Assembly: GCF_017592555.1 (NCBI RefSeq)
Contig: NZ_JAGFNS010000030.1
Location: 55,213-119,212 of the forward strand
DNA length: 64,000 bases
Direction of reading: 5' to 3'
DNA from: Actinoplanes flavus
GTDB taxonomy: Bacteria; Actinomycetota; Actinomycetes; Mycobacteriales; Micromonosporaceae
The position numbers were made by a program, and so were the translations under genes. The notes under the pieces were generated by a model. It saw only the letters and a list, made by a program, of their open reading frames with translations. It searched no databases and was not told where the DNA came from. Positions 7,837 to 15,294 of this stretch are shown here, one piece after another (the stretch's first letter is position 1; each line of letters starts with the position of its first letter).

Positions 7837-8689
7837 CGTTGACCCCCGTGTCTGGCAGGCCGACGACCGCGGCGAGCATGCCTGCGGCTTCGCCGGGCAT
7901 GCGGACCTCCAGCCGCAGCCCGGCGCCGTCGACGATGAGCGTGTAGCTGCCGAACGAGCAGCACCGGTACTCTGCGGCGGCCAACCGGCCCAGGCTGGCG
8001 GCGAGTTCGACGTCGAACGGGAACCGCAACGCCACACCGTCAGGCGTATCCGGGAGCGGGTCGCGGCGTTCCACGCGCGCGAGGGCCTGCTGCCACACGC
8101 CGATCCGATCGTGGGCGTCGCCGCCGTCGGCGACGAGGTCACAGGCAAGTGCCGCCTCGCTGGAGGTGGCATCGTGCGGGAAATGGTAGGTCGTGCCAGC
8201 GGCGGCCAGCGCGGTGGCGCAGCCGCAGCCGTCCCCGCAGGGCCCGTCGTGCGCCGCGGTGGTCAGGGCGGCCGATACGGCCTGCAGCCGGGCCGCGTCC
8301 TCCGACAGCGACGCACTACCGCCGATCTCCGTCGCCCAGGCGGCGGTACCCGGACCGGCTGCGACGGCCTGCCGGTTCCGCTCGGCGATATCGGCCTGCA
8401 CCTGGTCGAGCCGGGCGGTGACCGCAGCGGCCAGGCGATGCTGTGTGCTGGTGCACTCGCCGTCGCGCCAACCGGCGGCCAGCGTGGCAAGTGTGTCGGC
8501 GTCGAGGCCAAGGTCCTCGGCGCCGGCCAGCGCCCGCACAGTAGTGACCTCGGCGGGCGGGTACCCGAGCCGGCCGCCGTCACGGCGGGCCGGCGGCAGC
8601 AGCCCAGCCTCGGCGTATTGCCGCAGCCGAGGCGCGGGCACCCCGGACTCGGCAGACAGCTCAGTGAGATTCAGCAGGCCGGCGGTCAT
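7817..8689 (-). CDS. MerR-like regulator with C-terminal di-cysteine domain
   Basis: 290 residues, about twice a simple MerR. Residues 1-70 are MerR-like (LTELSAESGVPAPRLRQYAEAGLLPPA), though the recognition wing is atypical. A central part has GDGCGCATALAAAG. The C-terminal about 90 residues (FPFDVELAASLGRLAAAEYRCCSFGSYTLIVDG) resemble the separate 115-residue protein encoded just upstream, including the CCSF motif. I suggest a regulator fused to a copy of that domain, as a metal sensor. ATG at 8689 overlaps the upstream stop (ATGA). Confidence 0.65.
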   Translation of the reverse strand: MTAGLLNLTELSAESGVPAPRLRQYAEAGLLPPARRDGGRLGYPPAEVTTVRALAGAEDLGLDADTLATLAAGWRDGECTSTQHRLAAAVTARLDQVQADIAERNRQAVAAGPGTAAWATEIGGSASLSEDAARLQAVSAALTTAAHDGPCGDGCGCATALAAAGTTYHFPHDATSSEAALACDLVADGGDAHDRIGVWQQALARVERRDPLPDTPDGVALRFPFDVELAASLGRLAAAEYRCCSFGSYTLIVDGAGLRLEVRMPGEAAGMLAAVVGLPDTGVNDAAHQP

Positions 8690-9033
8690 GACGTCGCCCC
8701 CGCCGAGACGGCGCGAGCCCGCTGGGTAAGAGAGGCCAGTACGTCAGCGTGCGCGGCCGGGACCTCGATGTCGAGCACCACCGCCTCGCCGTCGGCCGCC
8801 GGTGCCCCGGTGGTGGTGAAGGTGAAGAACGAGCAACACCCAGTCTCCCGCGCGGCCAGATCCCGCACCCGGTCCGCCAACCCGTCCGGGCCGGTCAGGT
8901 GCAGCCGGGCGTGGGTGGCGCCGATCGGGTCGACCCGGCGCACGGCCGTCGCGAACAGGTCGTCGAACTCGGCCAGCCGCAACGGCCGCTCGGCCGTGGG
9001 CAGCGTGCACGCATCCGGAACGTCAAACGACAT
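8686..9033 (-). CDS. Small di-cysteine (CCSF) protein, first gene of the mer-like operon
   Basis: 115 residues, soluble. The conserved-looking core LRDLAARETGCCSFFTFTTT carries adjacent cysteines, and the same CCSF core appears in the C-terminal domain of the next gene. No enzyme family is recognised. Its place directly behind a MerR-type promoter and ahead of two MerR proteins suggests binding of a soft metal ion by the vicinal cysteines, as an inference. ATG at 9033 is chosen because the longer ORF would run through the promoter. Confidence 0.55.
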   Translation of the reverse strand: MSFDVPDACTLPTAERPLRLAEFDDLFATAVRRVDPIGATHARLHLTGPDGLADRVRDLAARETGCCSFFTFTTTGAPAADGEAVVLDIEVPAAHADVLASLTQRARAVSAGATS

Positions 9034-9087
9034 CACAGGCTCCCTCGAGCAACTGGTTCGGGCACCGGTGCGGCGCCGTCCACTCGA

Positions 9088-9118
9088 CGGTAAACCTGTA
9101 CCTAGGTACGGGATGCAA
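9088..9118 (-). promoter_or_regulatory. MerR-type promoter/operator
   Basis: Read on the minus strand: TTGCAT (-35, 9118-9113), then a 19-bp spacer holding the perfect dyad GTACCTAGGTAC (9109-9098), then TTACCG (-10-like, 9093-9088). The overlong 19-bp spacer with a central dyad is the hallmark of promoters twisted into activity by MerR proteins. It lies 55 bases before the di-cysteine gene and should drive the whole minus-strand run down to YnfA. Confidence 0.75.
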
Positions 9119-9196
9119 CCCCGCCAGTGCTGCCTCAAGCCTCTGAAACAGCGCTCACCACCAGCCGGGGGCCGGAACGACATGCCTGGCGGCGGC

Positions 9197-9967
9197 TCAC
9201 CGGCCGAGGACTGCTCCGCCGTTCAGGCCGATGATCTGGCCGGTCAAGTAGCCGGCATCGGCGGAGGCCAGGTAGCGGACCGCGGCCGCCACGTCGGCCG
9301 GTGTGCCCGGGCGCCCGACCAGCGTGTCGGCGATCTTCGTGGCCGCGAACTCCGGGGTGTCCTGGCCGCGGAAGATGTCGGTGTCCTGGATGTAGCCGGG
9401 GGCCAGGACGTTCACCGTGATGCCGTCCGGGCCCAGCTGCCGGGCCAATCCGAGAGCCCAGCCGTGCAGGGCCGCCTTCGCCGCCGCGTACGAGCCGGCC
9501 GAATGTGGACCCGCACCACCCCGCTGCGCCGCCGCCGAACTGATCATGACGAGCCGCCCGCCCGGCCGGCTCAACCGGTCCAGCAGCGCGTTCGTGAGCA
9601 GCACCGCCGTGATCAGGTTGATGTCCAGGTCGTGCCGCCAGGAGGCGGCCAGCGCGCCGAGGCCCCGGTCGGCCGGCGGTGTGATGATCGCGCCCGCGTT
9701 GTTCACGAGCACGTCGACCGTACCCCGCTCGGCGATCTGATCCGCCGCGCGCCCGACCTGGTCGGGCTCCGTCAGGTCCGCCGCGATCGGGATCACGGAT
9801 TCCGAGCCGGTCGCCCGGTTCATCTCCTCGGCCGCCCGCCGCAGCAGTTCCTCGCGCCGCCCGATGATGACCACCCGGTCCCCATCACTCGCGAAGGCGC
9901 CGGCGATCGCCCGTCCGATCCCCGTCCCGCCACCGGACACGACCACCAACCGAGAAGCATTGATCAC
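9197..9967 (-). CDS. Short-chain dehydrogenase/reductase
   Basis: 256 residues, classical SDR. VVSGGGTGIGRA is the nucleotide-binding glycine motif, DVLVNNAGAI follows beta-4, VMISSAAAQ carries the catalytic serine region and SYAAAKAAL the Tyr-x3-Lys pair. The C-terminus GYLTGQIIGLNGGAV is typical of 3-oxoacyl-ACP-reductase-like members. GRREE after beta-2 suggests NADP preference. Substrate unknown. It stands alone on the minus strand between the mer-like promoter and the methyltransferase. The 160 bases upstream (9968-10127) show nothing recognisable. Confidence 0.9.
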   Translation of the reverse strand: MINASRLVVVSGGGTGIGRAIAGAFASDGDRVVIIGRREELLRRAAEEMNRATGSESVIPIAADLTEPDQVGRAADQIAERGTVDVLVNNAGAIITPPADRGLGALAASWRHDLDINLITAVLLTNALLDRLSRPGGRLVMISSAAAQRGGAGPHSAGSYAAAKAALHGWALGLARQLGPDGITVNVLAPGYIQDTDIFRGQDTPEFAATKIADTLVGRPGTPADVAAAVRYLASADAGYLTGQIIGLNGGAVLGR

Positions 9968-10127
9968 GATGGCACCCTAGCCCGCTCCCGGTAGAGGTCG
10001 GGGCTGCGGGCTCCTGTCGATCCTGGACGGGCGATCGCCGCTTCCGGTGGCACCGCGCACGAGGTCGCGCGGTCGGGCTTGCGGAGCGCGCGGCCCTCCT
10101 GCCGGGGAGGCGCCGCGGCTCAGATGA

Positions 10128-10238
10128 TCAGCCGAGCGCGGAACGTGCCTCGGCCAGGACGGTGGGCGAGGTGCTCGTTGCCAGGACGTGCTGGAGTGCC
10201 TGCCGGTAGGCCACGTCGAACGCCTCCGCGGCGATCAT
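10128..10238 (-). pseudogene. 3' remnant of an unidentified gene
   Basis: A 36-codon stretch (MIAAEAFDVAYRQALQHV to LAEARSALG, stop at 10128) has G or C in nearly all third positions, as in real genes here, and ends cleanly. Its upstream extension would collide with the 5' region of the divergent methyltransferase. I read it as the tail of a lost gene. The family is not recognised. It could also be a small real gene. Confidence 0.3.
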
Positions 10239-10293
10239 CGACCGCAGATCCACCAGGCCGATGGCGCCGTCCAGGCGTTGTATCGTCGTCGAG

Positions 10294-11100
10294 GTGGAAC
10301 TCGCCGGGGTGCAGAAGACCCTCAGCCCCGTCCTCAAGGCCAAGGCGCTGGACAACCGGCTGCCGGCCCCCATTCTCGGCGACACGTACGCCGAGCGGGT
10401 GATGCGCCGCCTCGACCCCGGCTATGACCGGGGCAGATTCGGGGCCGGCCAGCTGGGGCTCTCCGCCGTGGTGCGCGCGAAGGCCCTGGACGACTGGGCG
10501 CGGGAGTTCCTCGCCGATCATCGCGAGGCGGTGGTGCTGAACCTGGGTTGTGGCCTCGACGCCCGGGTGTTCCGGATCGATCCGCCCGCCACCGTGAACT
10601 GGTTCGATCTGGACTTTCCGGCCGTCGTCGACCTGCGGCGGCGACACCTGCCGCCGCGCGAGCACTGCACGCTGATCGGCTCGGACGTCACCGATCTCAC
10701 CTGGCTGGAGCGGATTCCGCGCGGCCGGCCGATGCTCATGATCGCCGAGGGGCTGGTGCCCTACCTGACGGAGGACGACCTCCGGCGGCTGCTGGTCACC
10801 CTCGTCGACGCCTTTCCCACCGGTCAGATGCTGTTCGACACGGTGTCGGTCGCGGCATGGCGCGGTTCGCGGTGGGATCCGATCGGGCGCCGGTACAACG
10901 CCCGGTTCCGGTGCGGCTTCGACGACCCGGCCGCGCTGGCCGATCGGCACCCCCGGCTCCGGTACGTCGGCGAGGCCCCGATGAACGACTCGCCGCTGCT
11001 GATGGAGCGGGCGCCCACGGCCACCCGTCGGGTGTATCGCCTGCTCAACCTGTTCCCGGGTTTCCGGCGGTCCAGCCGCGTCCTGCGATTCCGGTTCTGA
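10294..11100 (+). CDS. Class I SAM-dependent methyltransferase, LCMT/TcmP family
   Basis: 268 residues from the GTG at 10294 (MELAGVQKTL). I prefer it to the upstream ATG because homologues begin near this GVQ-TL segment; the ribosome site is weak. VVLNLGCGLDARVFRID is motif I and NWFDLDFPAVVDLRRR the acidic motif II, both typical of the leucine-carboxyl-methyltransferase/TcmP group that methylates carboxyls or polyketide hydroxyls. MLMIAEGLVPYLTEDDL is the conserved post-IV motif. Substrate unknown; no biosynthetic cluster adjoins it. Confidence 0.85.
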   Translation: MELAGVQKTLSPVLKAKALDNRLPAPILGDTYAERVMRRLDPGYDRGRFGAGQLGLSAVVRAKALDDWAREFLADHREAVVLNLGCGLDARVFRIDPPATVNWFDLDFPAVVDLRRRHLPPREHCTLIGSDVTDLTWLERIPRGRPMLMIAEGLVPYLTEDDLRRLLVTLVDAFPTGQMLFDTVSVAAWRGSRWDPIGRRYNARFRCGFDDPAALADRHPRLRYVGEAPMNDSPLLMERAPTATRRVYRLLNLFPGFRRSSRVLRFRF

Positions 11101-11119
11101 GGCCACCGGACGGCACCGG

Positions 11120-11770
11120 TCAGAGCGAGGCGATCCAGGGTTCTCCGGCGCCCGCGCGTTCCGCGCGGTGACCGGGCGGCAGGTTGAGCACGTCGATCAG
11201 GGTGGGGTCCTCGTCGATGGCGTGATGCAGGTGCCCGATCCGGCCGGTCGCGGGGTCGGCGGCGGAGGCACCGATCAGCTGCCACATGTCGTCGTCCTCG
11301 TCGTGGGCGACCAGCAGGACCGGCTCGCGGTGTTCGAAGACCTCGGCGGTCTGGATGCAGGGGGTGCCCATCAGCCAGTGCCGCATCCACCAGGCCCGCC
11401 GGTCGCGTTCCATGACGTGGTCGGTCACCCACCAGATGAACGGCAGGGTGTCATGGGCGCGCGCCTCGGCGGCGGTCAGGTCGGGGCCTCCCTCGGGGAC
11501 CCGCTCGAACGGCTCGTCGACGAGCGAGAACGCCCGGCCGTCCTCGTTGACGAAGATGATGGCGTGGAACGTGCCGCCGCCGGGGTTGCCGGCGCCGATG
11601 CCGACGGTCAGGCGGGCGATGTGCTGGTCGGTGCCGGTGGTCCAGCCGAACGCGTAGGACGCCAGTTCGCCGCCCGGGCCCACGAATTCGCCGAACGCCC
11701 GCCGGTCCATGCCCGTGGCGTCGCCTGTCGGCACCTCGACGAATGCGCCTTCCAGCACCTTCACGTTCAT
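11120..11770 (-). CDS. Conserved protein of unknown function
   Basis: 216 residues from the ATG at 11770. No signal peptide or membrane helix. The N-terminal part (ARLTVGIGAGNPGGGTFHAIIF) looks like a beta-sandwich. The C-terminal part (VLLVAHDEDDDMWQLIGAS, then HLHHAIDEDPTLIDVLNLPPG) recalls a DUF2185-like domain seen in immunity-type proteins, which is a weak resemblance. It ends 20 bases after the convergent methyltransferase and lies 17 bases downstream of the phosphotransferase gene, so it may be cotranscribed with it. Confidence 0.55.
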   Translation of the reverse strand: MNVKVLEGAFVEVPTGDATGMDRRAFGEFVGPGGELASYAFGWTTGTDQHIARLTVGIGAGNPGGGTFHAIIFVNEDGRAFSLVDEPFERVPEGGPDLTAAEARAHDTLPFIWWVTDHVMERDRRAWWMRHWLMGTPCIQTAEVFEHREPVLLVAHDEDDDMWQLIGASAADPATGRIGHLHHAIDEDPTLIDVLNLPPGHRAERAGAGEPWIASL

Positions 11771-11787
11771 CCTGGCACGATAGCCGA

Positions 11788-12627
11788 TCACGAAGAGCGA
11801 AGGCGGCTGAGCCATTCGCCGGCCAGGTGGCGGCCGTTCGGGAGCCGGTCGTCGCGGTCCCAGCGCCAGGTGGTGGCCATCGCCAGGGTGAGCAGCCGGC
11901 AGTCGTGCAGCAGTGCGGGGTCGGCGCCCGGATAGTGGTCGCCGGCGTCGTCGGGCGCGTGGGCGAGATCGAATTCGACCGGGCCCCGGCAGCACGTCTC
12001 CAGGTCGATGAAGAGCGGGCCGGCCGGCGTCGGCAGGAGGTTGCCGGGGTGCGGCTCGCCGTGCAGGAGCTGCTCGGCGTGAGCGCGTTCGCCGATGGTG
12101 AGGCGCAGCCGTCGCAGCGTGGAGTCGAGGAGTTCGCGGTCGTCAGCGGTGAGGCCGGGCGTACGGTCGTGGTCGGCCAGGAGGCGTTGTGCCTGTTCGA
12201 CCCGGTCGGTGAAGTGGGGCGCCGGGACGTCGAGGTTCCGCATGCCGGCGTGCAGCCGCCGCAGCGCCCCGGCGTAGGCGGCCGGTGTGATCTCGCCGGT
12301 CGACGGCTCGTGGTAGGTCCACAGCGTGACCTCGTGGCCGTCCCACCGGTAGGCGCGCGGCTGAACGCGAGGGTCGGGTGCCGCCACCGGGCTGCCCGCG
12401 GTCGCCAGCCGCTGCGCGATCTCGATCTCGAACCGGGCGGCCTGGAGTCCCGCCCGGGACACCCGGGCCAGCACGTCGCACGGCAGCAGGCGCAGCGTGA
12501 TCCGGTTCGACTCCTGGAGAACGACGGTGTCCTCGACCGGCAGGCCGAGGGTCGACGCCACCGATCGGGCCGCGGCCACGGCGCGGTTCGCCGGTGTGTC
12601 GGCGAGGTCGTTCGATACCGGTCGCAT
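11788..12627 (-). CDS. APH-family phosphotransferase
   Basis: 279 residues with the kinase-like fold of aminoglycoside phosphotransferases. LLHGEPHPGNLL is the catalytic loop (HGDxHxxN, with Glu in place of Asp) and LFIDLETCCRGPVEFDLA is the DFG-equivalent metal-binding segment. The Asp-to-Glu change in the loop is unusual and could reduce activity. The N-lobe is short. Most chromosomal members act on small metabolites rather than drugs, so antibiotic resistance should not be assumed. Starts at ATG 12627. Confidence 0.8.
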   Translation of the reverse strand: MRPVSNDLADTPANRAVAAARSVASTLGLPVEDTVVLQESNRITLRLLPCDVLARVSRAGLQAARFEIEIAQRLATAGSPVAAPDPRVQPRAYRWDGHEVTLWTYHEPSTGEITPAAYAGALRRLHAGMRNLDVPAPHFTDRVEQAQRLLADHDRTPGLTADDRELLDSTLRRLRLTIGERAHAEQLLHGEPHPGNLLPTPAGPLFIDLETCCRGPVEFDLAHAPDDAGDHYPGADPALLHDCRLLTLAMATTWRWDRDDRLPNGRHLAGEWLSRLRSS

Positions 12628-12782
12628 GCGCCGACCCTAACCAGGCGGGATGGTTGCCCCGGGCATGACCGAAGGTGCGGCGGAACACGTCGATGACCAC
12701 CCGCACTGATGCGCCACCGTGGTCACCGGCGTCCTGTCGGCCGGAGCTCTTCGGCGCTGGCACCGGGTGCCACAGAGGCGGG

Positions 12783-13208
12783 TCACGGGTGGACCGTGGC
12801 CGCCCGGCGGGCGAAGCCGGTGCTCTCCCGGCGCAGCGAGGACCGCATCATGCCGCCGAACACCGTCGACGCGACGCCGGCCGCCCGGCCGGCGGTTTCC
12901 AGGACGAGTGTCATCCGAGTGCCCGCGCCGACCGGCTCGAGCAGGTGACGGCCGGTCAGCCGCAGGAATGTCCGGTGGGTCTCCCAGGTGAACTCACGCA
13001 TCGGCTCGAGGCGGGTCACCGTCCAGACGGCGCTGGTCTGGCCGGGTTGTTTGAGCCGTGCGGAGCTGCCGACGCGGAGCTCGCCCGCGTCGAGCCGCTC
13101 CAGTCGTTGCACTGTCGGCAGGAAGGCCGGCCAGTCGTCGATGCGAGTGGTCAGGCTCCAGATCAGCTCGACCGGCGCGTCGATATGGGTGATCTCCTCG
13201 TAGCGCAT
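12783..13208 (-). CDS. SRPBCC/polyketide cyclase-like protein
   Basis: 141 residues. MRYEEITHIDAPVELIWSLTTRIDDWPAFLPTV opens the START-like helix-grip fold; EFTWETHRTF and GTRMTLVLE follow as in the SRPBCC family that binds hydrophobic ligands. It is divergent from a TetR gene 23 bases away across a perfect operator, so it is likely repressed by that TetR. The 155 bases downstream (12628-12782) contain no recognisable gene. Confidence 0.85.
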   Translation of the reverse strand: MRYEEITHIDAPVELIWSLTTRIDDWPAFLPTVQRLERLDAGELRVGSSARLKQPGQTSAVWTVTRLEPMREFTWETHRTFLRLTGRHLLEPVGAGTRMTLVLETAGRAAGVASTVFGGMMRSSLRRESTGFARRAATVHP

Positions 13209-13216
13209 GCGGCCAC

Positions 13217-13232
13217 TGTACCATTTGGTACA
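13217..13232. promoter_or_regulatory. TetR operator between divergent genes
   Basis: TGTACCATTTGGTACA is a perfect inverted repeat (7-bp arms, 2-bp spacer) filling the 23-bp gap between the SRPBCC and TetR genes. Its last base is the A of the TetR ATG. TACCAT at 13219-13224 is spaced like a -10 box for a leaderless transcript starting at that ATG. Binding of the TetR here would block both promoters. Confidence 0.8.
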
Positions 13233-13786
13233 TGTCTGAAGCTCGCACCGAACTGCTCGGCCGGATCCTCGACGTCGCCGCCCGGGACGGCCTGGCCGAC
13301 CGCAGCCTGCGCGAGATCGCGGCAGGCGCCGGCACCAGCCACCGCATGCTGCTGTTCCACTTCGGCTCCCGGGAGGGCCTTCTCGCCGCCGTGGTCGGCG
13401 CGATGGAGGCACGGCAGCGGGCCGCGATGACGGCGTCGGCCGAGACCGCGGCGACCCCGGAGGAGCTGATGACCGATGTCTGGCGGGCCGTCTCGAGTCC
13501 GGAGGCGCGACCGTTCGTGCGACTCTTCTTCGAGGTGTTCTCGCTCACCACCCGCGGGGCGGCGCCCGGACCGGCCGCCCTCACCGCGAGCTGGCTGGAC
13601 GATGCCGAGAAGGCGGGCCAGCGGCTCGGCATCACCACCGACCGGGCGATGGCACGCCTGGGTGTGGCCGTGGCCCGCGGCCTTCTGATGGACCTGCTCG
13701 CCGGCGAGGACCCGGCCGAGGTGGACGCGGCCCACGAACTGTTCGTCCGGCTCGCCGGTCAGGCCTCTCCGCCCCCCACCACGTGA
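13232..13786 (+). CDS. TetR-family repressor
   Basis: 184 residues. The N-terminal helix-turn-helix is visible as LREIAAGAGTSHRMLLFHFGSREGLLAAV; the rest is the helical ligand-binding domain, RPFVRLFFEVFSL being typical. No usable Shine-Dalgarno can exist because the operator touches the start codon, so leaderless translation is likely. It probably represses itself and the divergent SRPBCC gene. The ligand may be the hydrophobic molecule bound by that partner. Confidence 0.9.
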   Translation: MSEARTELLGRILDVAARDGLADRSLREIAAGAGTSHRMLLFHFGSREGLLAAVVGAMEARQRAAMTASAETAATPEELMTDVWRAVSSPEARPFVRLFFEVFSLTTRGAAPGPAALTASWLDDAEKAGQRLGITTDRAMARLGVAVARGLLMDLLAGEDPAEVDAAHELFVRLAGQASPPPTT

Positions 13787-13811
13787 GACCGGCCGCATGA
13801 GGGCGTCGTGG

Positions 13812-14642
13812 TCACTGTGGAGCGCTGTTCGGATCCGGCGAGTGGCGGTCGATCGAGGGCTGGTCGTCCCCAGCGCTCGCATCCGCTTGTCCGGCCGGGA
13901 CCCAGTGGCGCTCGGCGGTCACCGGATCCGTTGCGATCTCGGGCGGCCGCATGAGGGTGCAGCGGTAACGCCTCCGGACGAGGTCGTACTCGAGCCGGGC
14001 CAGCACGAGGGTCGCCAGGGTGCCGATCACGCTGATCGGTATCGACACGTAACCGGGCACCCGGGAGTGCGCGCCGAGGCCGAGCAGCAGCCCGCCGACG
14101 CTCACCCACGGCGTGATCAGGGCCGGCAACAGGGGATTCACGTCCCCGGCGTTGAAGAAGTTGCGTGCGATCAACAACAGGGTCGTGACGACCAGCATGA
14201 TGGTCCAGACCTGGGGCACCTGGGCCAGGTAGAACAGCCACCGCGGCATGGGATGGGCCGCGGTGTAGTCGGCCAGCCAGCTGACCGGCAACACCACCAG
14301 ACCGACGAGGTAGCACGAGAGGAAGCGCCACGCCGCAGGTCGGATCCGGCGCCAGCCCTCGGTGTAGGTGTCGAACTGATTGAGGTAGGCCAGGCCGCCG
14401 AAGAACGCCACGCCGAACATGAGGATCCCGCTTGCCATGGCCTTCACCAGGGAATCGGTGAGATCCTCGCGATCGGTGCCGAAGGCGGCCAGCAGGACGA
14501 GGAAGGTCAGTGCCTGGGCCGCCATCCGCAGCAGGCTGAGCCGTGCCACCGCGGGATCGACTCGCAGCCGCGGGGTGAACCATCGCCAGGCGAGGAAGAG
14601 CGGCCACAACACAGGCGACAGCACCCATCGAAGCGTTCGCAT
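13812..14642 (-). CDS. Integral membrane protein of unknown function
   Basis: 276 residues with about six to seven hydrophobic helices, the first after a basic amphipathic start (MRTLRWVLSPVLWPLFLAWRW) and a long charged C-terminal tail. No transporter signature or catalytic motif is recognised. ATG at 14642 is used because upstream residues are arginine-rich out-of-frame sequence. It is convergent with the TetR gene, 26 bases apart. Confidence 0.65.
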   Translation of the reverse strand: MRTLRWVLSPVLWPLFLAWRWFTPRLRVDPAVARLSLLRMAAQALTFLVLLAAFGTDREDLTDSLVKAMASGILMFGVAFFGGLAYLNQFDTYTEGWRRIRPAAWRFLSCYLVGLVVLPVSWLADYTAAHPMPRWLFYLAQVPQVWTIMLVVTTLLLIARNFFNAGDVNPLLPALITPWVSVGGLLLGLGAHSRVPGYVSIPISVIGTLATLVLARLEYDLVRRRYRCTLMRPPEIATDPVTAERHWVPAGQADASAGDDQPSIDRHSPDPNSAPQ

Positions 14643-14689
14643 GAATGCAGAGTAGGTGCGCCGCCACACCGCCGGGTCGGCTCCCGGCG

Positions 14690-15244
14690 TCAGGACAGCG
14701 CGGCGCACGCCTCGGCGACCGCCGGTGACAGGCCCTCGTCGCCGCAGTCGATGCTCGCGCCCCGCTCCACCAGCTTCCAGGCGCCGTCGACCGCGCGGAG
14801 GAAGAGCTGGTCGCCCTCGAAACGCTGGGCGGTACGGGCCGGGACGGTGAACACGCGGGCGTAGCCGTTGCGGCAGACCGGGATCTCGACGGCCTCCACC
14901 TTGAGTCCGATGGCCGGGTCGTCCACCAGTTTCGCGGCCACCGGCAGGATGACGGCGGGGGCGCATTCGGGGTCGGTGGGCGCGGGCACGGGGTCCAGCG
15001 GGCGGGCGCTGGCCGTACCGGAGACGGGTTCGGGCTTGCTGGTCTTGATCTTGGCCTTGACCGGGCTGGTGGGAGCCGGGCTGGTCGTCGGAGGAGAGGT
15101 CGTAGGGGACGTCGTGGGAGCGGTCGTGGGAGCGGTCGTGGGAAAGGTCGGGCTGGCGGCGGTCGGGGGGCCGGCCGGGGTGCTCGAACAGCCCGCCACG
15201 ACGGCGGTGAGGCAGAGGGTCATGGTCAGGATCGCGGTCTTCAT
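14690..15244 (-). CDS. Secreted lipoprotein with Thr/Pro-rich linker
   Basis: 184 residues. MKTAILTMTLCLTAVVAGCSS is a lipoprotein signal with lipobox VAGC. A long spacer of T, S, P and A repeats (PTTAPTTSPTTS) follows, then a small globular domain with a likely disulfide (ECAPAVILPV, IPVCRNGYARVF, SIDCGDEGLS). The C-terminal domain is reminiscent of SnoaL-like or VCBS-free sensor folds, but I cannot assign it. It lies between a membrane protein and the SARP gene on the same strand. Confidence 0.7.
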   Translation of the reverse strand: MKTAILTMTLCLTAVVAGCSSTPAGPPTAASPTFPTTAPTTAPTTSPTTSPPTTSPAPTSPVKAKIKTSKPEPVSGTASARPLDPVPAPTDPECAPAVILPVAAKLVDDPAIGLKVEAVEIPVCRNGYARVFTVPARTAQRFEGDQLFLRAVDGAWKLVERGASIDCGDEGLSPAVAEACAALS

Positions 15245-15294
15245 CGGTGGCCTCCGTGGGTCGCGGGATGTGCGGCCACGCTAGGAAGCCGCGC

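Noticed and set aside
7781..9994. 737-codon plus-strand frame across the mer-like operon and SDR
   Set aside because: Low-complexity translation opposite five recognised genes.
11788..12627. Antibiotic-resistance kinase
   Set aside because: Only the general APH fold is visible and the catalytic loop has Glu for Asp; no basis for a drug substrate.
12640..12760. Minus-strand VFRRTFG stretch resembling an AraC tail
   Set aside because: Too short, and its frame runs into unrelated sequence.
15100..15160. Tandem GGAGCGGTCGTGGGAGC-like DNA repeats
   Set aside because: Explained by the Thr/Pro-rich linker of the lipoprotein.
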